Shown here: piece after piece, positions 60,619-64,000 of the stretch
How the letters are laid out: each line of letters begins with the position of its first letter
Numbering within the stretch: the first letter of the stretch is position 1
NCBI RefSeq assembly: GCF_022682495.2
Contig: NC_071399.1
Coordinates: 53,994,873 to 54,058,872, forward strand
From: Desmodus rotundus
Taxonomy: Eukaryota > Chordata > Mammalia > Chiroptera > Phyllostomidae
Direction: 5' to 3'
Length of the DNA stretch: 64,000 nt
The notes under the pieces: generated by a model
Told to the model about the DNA's origin: nothing
Database searches by the model: none
The model's input: only the letters and a program-made list of their open reading frames with translations
Translations under genes and position numbers: made by a program

Positions 60619-61098
60619 TCAGCCCAGTGGGCTCCTTTTAGGAATCAAAAGAGAACAACCCCTGATGGCACAAGTGTACAAACACAAGAACATAACTACA
60701 AGAGGCCAGAAAAAATGGGAACATAGGAACAAAACTCGAACCCACAATTCCGTATTATAAGCAGGTTTTAATGTTTTATCTTCTGCCAGCTGGTACCACA
60801 AATTGTGGCCCCCAAACAGTGGCCATCCAAAACTCAGGTGATCCTCATCCAGTCTTAGCCTTCTCCCCAGACTTGTTCCCTCAATGGCCCCCCAGAACTT
60901 GGACAGTCCTCGCCTAGACCCCTGTTCATTAACTCCAGAGCTCAAATGGTCTCCCTCAGACCCCAATTCATGGCCCCTAGAACCAGAGCTTCCCCCACTG
61001 GACCCTGGTTTCTGGCCTTCAGAGCTCAAACAATCCCCCTCAGATCCCAGTTGCATAGAAGCCCTAATGGCATGATGCTCAAGTGGCCTATAGCCCAA
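60619..61098 (-). other. Open frame in ERV leader, Gly/Ser-rich repeats
   Basis: A 159-codon minus-strand frame about 370 bp inside the 5' LTR. Its first half repeats the theme LGSEGD-x-LSS with Gly/Ser stretches; its second half is hydrophobic (FWPLVVMFLCLYTC). I recognise no gag or other family. It may be a leader frame or chance opening through repeated DNA. Confidence 0.3.
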
Positions 61099-61175
61099 AT
61101 GGTGTGAAGCTCAAGTTGCATAAAGCCTGAATGACACAGTATCCATGTGGCACACAGTCTGAATGTCAGGTATAG
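60880..61175. repeat. Degenerate tandem repeats in the ERV leader
   Basis: Two imperfect units of about 60-70 bp share 'agagctcaaa' followed by 'ccctcagacccca/ccctcagatccca' (near 60940 and 61020). To the right, shorter units of about 18-20 bp repeat 'gaagctcaagttg', 'atgctcaagtgg', 'taaagcctgaatg', 'cacagtctgaatg'. Confidence 0.6.
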
Positions 61176-61447
61176 CCCACCAAGAGGTACTGTAAGTGGT
61201 CCTAGACCAAAATGGCATGGAGCCCAACCCCCAATGTGCATGCCAGTTCAACTCACCCAGCTGGTCTTAGGGGTCCTGTCCCCACCAGACCTGTTTCCTT
61301 CCACCAGCCAGGTGTTTCCAGCAGCCGGCGCCTTGAGCGGGACTGCAGTGAAACTCCCTGAGACCGGGAAACCCCCACAGTCCTACTTTCGGGGTCAGTC
61401 TGTCACAGGCAGCCTGGACTTATCTCTACGATTTATCAAGGTCCACA

Positions 61448-61466
61448 GTATCCCATCTGGGTGTCA
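61448..61466 (-). other. Primer-binding-site-like sequence
   Basis: The minus strand just inside the 5' LTR reads TGACACCCAGATGGGATAC. With TGA for TGG it resembles the complement of a tRNA-Arg 3' end. The match is from memory and the element is decayed. Confidence 0.45.
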
Positions 61467-62190
61467 TGAAATTGCTACTGAACTAAAGTGGGGTTTGGCT
61501 GCCTGCTACCACCCACAAGCAAATTCTGAAGACAAAGTTTGGTGGAGAGGAAAGGGGTGTTTATTAAAATGTTGCACAATTTGTGAAGATTGGAGACCCC
61601 ATCTCCAAGCTCGTCTCTTCTACAAAACACACAAAAAACCCAAAACAGTGCCTAGAATTCCAGCTCCATCCTTATCCATCCTTTGGAGCCTGAGGCAGCT
61701 AAGTGGGTTGCTGTTTGGCTTCAGGCTCTTGCCTGGGGTCCAGCACTGCCATTTTCCATGCAGCTTCCAGGACCAGCAAGGTCCTGCAAGCCCTGGCCCT
61801 TATGTCTGTGTTGTGGATCCCACAGGAAGAAAGAACGTTTCTCCCTTCCTTCAGTTTAAATCTCCTGGCTCAAACTTCTACGTGCTCCAGGAGGGTCTGG
61901 TCCCCCAGCCAATACCCTCCTATTCCTAGGCTAGACTGACAAGACAGCACCTCAGTCTGCTTCCATGATGACCTTTATGGTACATGTGTCCCTGTCCTCT
62001 GGTCCCACCTTCAATCAGGGACCTGAAGAGGGTAGGAGGGCTTTTTTTGTTGTTGTTGTTGGTCAATCACTCTTGCTAGCCTCCCACATGCTCAGCACAA
62101 CTCCCTTCAACACTGTGCTAACTTGGTTACCAGGGCAATGTGACACTGCCCCTGCCTTGGGGTGGTTCTCTCCCCCAGCTATCTGTATCA
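61467..62190 (-). repeat. 5' LTR of the endogenous retrovirus
   Basis: Read on the minus strand it begins TGATACAGAT and ends TTTCA. A polyadenylation signal AATAAA (complement of TTTATT at about 61560) lies roughly 95 bp before its end, as expected for the R region. It matches the left LTR along its length, for example 'aaattctgaagacaaagtttggtg' and 'gcagctaagtgggttgctgtttggcttcaggctc'. Confidence 0.8.
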
Positions 62191-62198
62191 GTATGATG

Positions 62199-64000
62199 TG
62201 AAGCAGCCGTTCCTTACTTCTTTCCTTTCTCCTTCATTTCTTCCCTCCCTTCCTTTTCTTCTTTTAGTAAGATTAAGCAGTCAGAATAATATACTTATGG
62301 TCATCTACTAGGCAGCTTCTTTTCAAGTTTTTAAAAATGTAGTGGTACTTTTCCAGTCTTGGGGGCTCTCAACAGCCTCCTGGACTCCCACAGAATAATG
62401 GCAGCCTGGGTGACTCAGCACCTCATAAGTGCCCTGATGTATTGTTTTTCTCTGCAGTGATTAGGCCAGCACTTCATTCCTTTAACACAAATGCATTTAT
62501 TGACTAGTTTTGAAGGGAAATTTATTTTCCTTTGTCTTTCTAAACCACAACTTCGACACCTCCTCCTCCTCCTCTTCAAAATTGCCACAGTAGGATGTTC
62601 AATTACAGCTAAAAGCCCTAGATTTAAGTGACAGATTAAGAGGCTCAGCAGGTTGCTACTATAATGTTCATTTCACCTGTTGGTTTATTTTTCTAACCTG
62701 CATGCATTGGACTTTAGATAAGCCTTTTAACTTACACTGTTCGCTGGTGCATCCTGTGGTTGTCCAGCACTCTTTGCTGGGTGTATGGTCTTTGGGAGAG
62801 GTCAACTGGAGAGTGCCTCCCCTCCTACTCCCCCCAGGCCAACCTCACAAAGTGTTCTGAGAGAAGGAAGAAGGCTTCCAGACACCACCTCTCCTGCCTC
62901 AGATACCAGCTCCTGGAACAGAGCCTGACACACAGTGAGTGCTCCATAATGTCTGCAGAATAAAATAATAAAGTGCTCCAAATCAGTGAGCCTAAAGTGT
63001 CTACTTTTGCTTCAGATGGAGATATGGGGAGAGCTCACAAATGATACCCACTCCTCTTGAAATTACAGAAGAAAAAAATTGATTCCTGTAACCCCCCATT
63101 TTGGCTTCATTTGGATTCCAAAAGTATATTTCTGCTTCTGTGCATTTTGCCCTCTTTCTTTTCTCTAAGAACAGTTCCCATGTGTCTTTGACCTCCCTGA
63201 ACTATCACAGGAAACTGCTATTGGCTGCTTACCTCATCAGGTGGGATCTTCTCTTAATTGAGGCCAAGACTTTCCAGGGAACTTTGCACTTCAATAAGAA
63301 TGATATATGTCTAGATTCCAAAGAACTGTGGGGTTTCAGACACTCCTTCAGGTCGAAGAGCATCTGGAGGTCTATTCTACTTTCTCTCAAAGCCTGCTCT
63401 CATCTTCCTATATGAGTAAGGCTGATACCTCAGACACCTTGGAGCTTCCTTGTAGAACTATTTGGCAGGAACAGTGAGCGAGTCAGGCACTAGTGCTTTA
63501 GATGGGGCTCAGCTCCTGTCTCACCTCAGATGCTGGTGTGAGGGCACTGAGCATCTTACTGGTTGTACCTCTGCTTCCTGTTCCTGCTTACCAGAACTTA
63601 CAAAGCCACAAGGTCCCTGTGATCAGAGCACTCCACATGGACTTGTCTGTCCAGAGCCCTCTCAGGCTGGTACCTTAGGTAGGGGCCTTCTCTTATGCTG
63701 GAGCTGGATCTTATTCTTGTCTAAGGTATCTGACTTAGGTACTCCAGGGGTGCCCTAGACTTGCCTTCACTGCATTCAAATTTTCTATGTGCCTTCTCCC
63801 AGTGGCTGTAAGTTCCTTAAAGGAAGCTTTCTCATTTTCTATCCCTTGTGTCTAGTACAGTTCCCAGCCCATTATAAATATGGGTGAAAAATACTGACAC
63901 AGAGGGAAGAAAGAGAGAGAGGAAGGAGGAGGAAGGGGAGGAGAAACAAGGAGGAGTTTCTGCTTTTTCACACTAGGCTAATAACTGATTGCCCACATAG
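62199..64000. other. Intergenic, no gene recognised
   Basis: Contains a CTC-rich patch near 62560-62575, an L2-like end around 63800-63880 ('gtaagttccttaaaggaagc ... gtctagtacagttcccagcccattataaata') and a purine-rich stretch at 63905-63960. No gene is seen up to the edge. Confidence 0.5.

Larger units (their letters stand above)
57359..62190 (-). mobile_element. Degenerate endogenous retrovirus, two LTRs
   Basis: A 4.8-kb minus-strand provirus relic with related direct repeats at both ends (57359-58125 and 61467-62190). The internal part is 3.3 kb, too short for gag, pol and env, and I recognise none of them in any frame. A PBS-like site adjoins the 5' LTR and a purine-rich tract the 3' LTR. 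The LTRs differ by many substitutions and at least one gap, so the insertion is old. Class is unsettled. Both sides carry ATGATG (57353-57358, 62193-62198), which may be part of the target duplication. Confidence 0.75.

Noticed and set aside
61147..61929. The longest open frame in the window, 260 codons on the plus strand
   Set aside because: It runs antisense through the ERV leader and 5' LTR, matches no family, and the sister LTR (57359-58125) does not keep the frame.
1..64000. CRISPR arrays, operons, phage or other prokaryotic systems
   Set aside because: The DNA is clearly mammalian; the only regular repeats are microsatellites, a short minisatellite and retroelements.
62199..64000. The start of the next gene (PCDH8 in the human order)
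   Set aside because: No cadherin-type coding sequence or large open exon is seen up to the right edge.

Overview
The window is mammalian nuclear DNA and almost certainly from a bat. Four copies of the chiropteran tRNA-derived Ves SINE are present, together with young bat-type L1/half-L1 elements and a cecropia-type mariner derivative. These sit among mammal-wide repeats (MIR, L2, MLT1, MER5, MER20-like, old L1). Only one protein-coding gene is supported: the 5' end of CNMD (chondromodulin, also LECT1) on the minus strand. Coding exon 1 (4740-4811) and exon 2 (4121-4261) lie in a CpG-rich segment, and the transcript leaves the window to the left, through intron 2 (1-4120). No exon 3 is visible.

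From about 5 kb to 64 kb I find no gene. The layout fits the intergenic side upstream of CNMD; in human the next gene on that side is PCDH8, which is not seen here. Region by region: 5-30 kb is ordinary intergenic DNA with scattered MIR, L2, MLT1, old L1, one Ves SINE and a 209-bp TIR element (27554-27762). 31.2-40.1 kb is a dense antisense L1 nest. It holds old L1 fragments, a Ves SINE, an ancient half-L1 relic, a 96-bp snap-back insertion that creates a perfect 37-bp inverted repeat, and a complete young half-L1 (36968-38978). 40-42 kb has a Ves SINE, a MER5-like element and a mariner MITE (41427-41976) carrying a piece of a MER20-like hAT element. 47.2-47.6 kb is a Ves SINE whose tail became a (GGAA)n microsatellite. 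53.5-56.5 kb is one half-L1 inserted into another with a clean 17-bp target duplication. 57.4-62.2 kb is a degenerate minus-strand endogenous retrovirus with two LTRs, a PBS-like and a PPT-like site, and no recognisable gag, pol or env. The last 1.8 kb is unremarkable.

The most interesting material is in the mobile elements: three young half-L1 copies in which ORF1 runs straight into the 3' UTR without ORF2, two of which have unrelated 5' leaders; the snap-back insertion; the chimeric mariner/hAT MITE; and a long antisense open frame in the half-L1 5' UTR. I found no sign of a new multi-gene system. The family names for ancient repeats come from memory of consensus sequences, not from a search.
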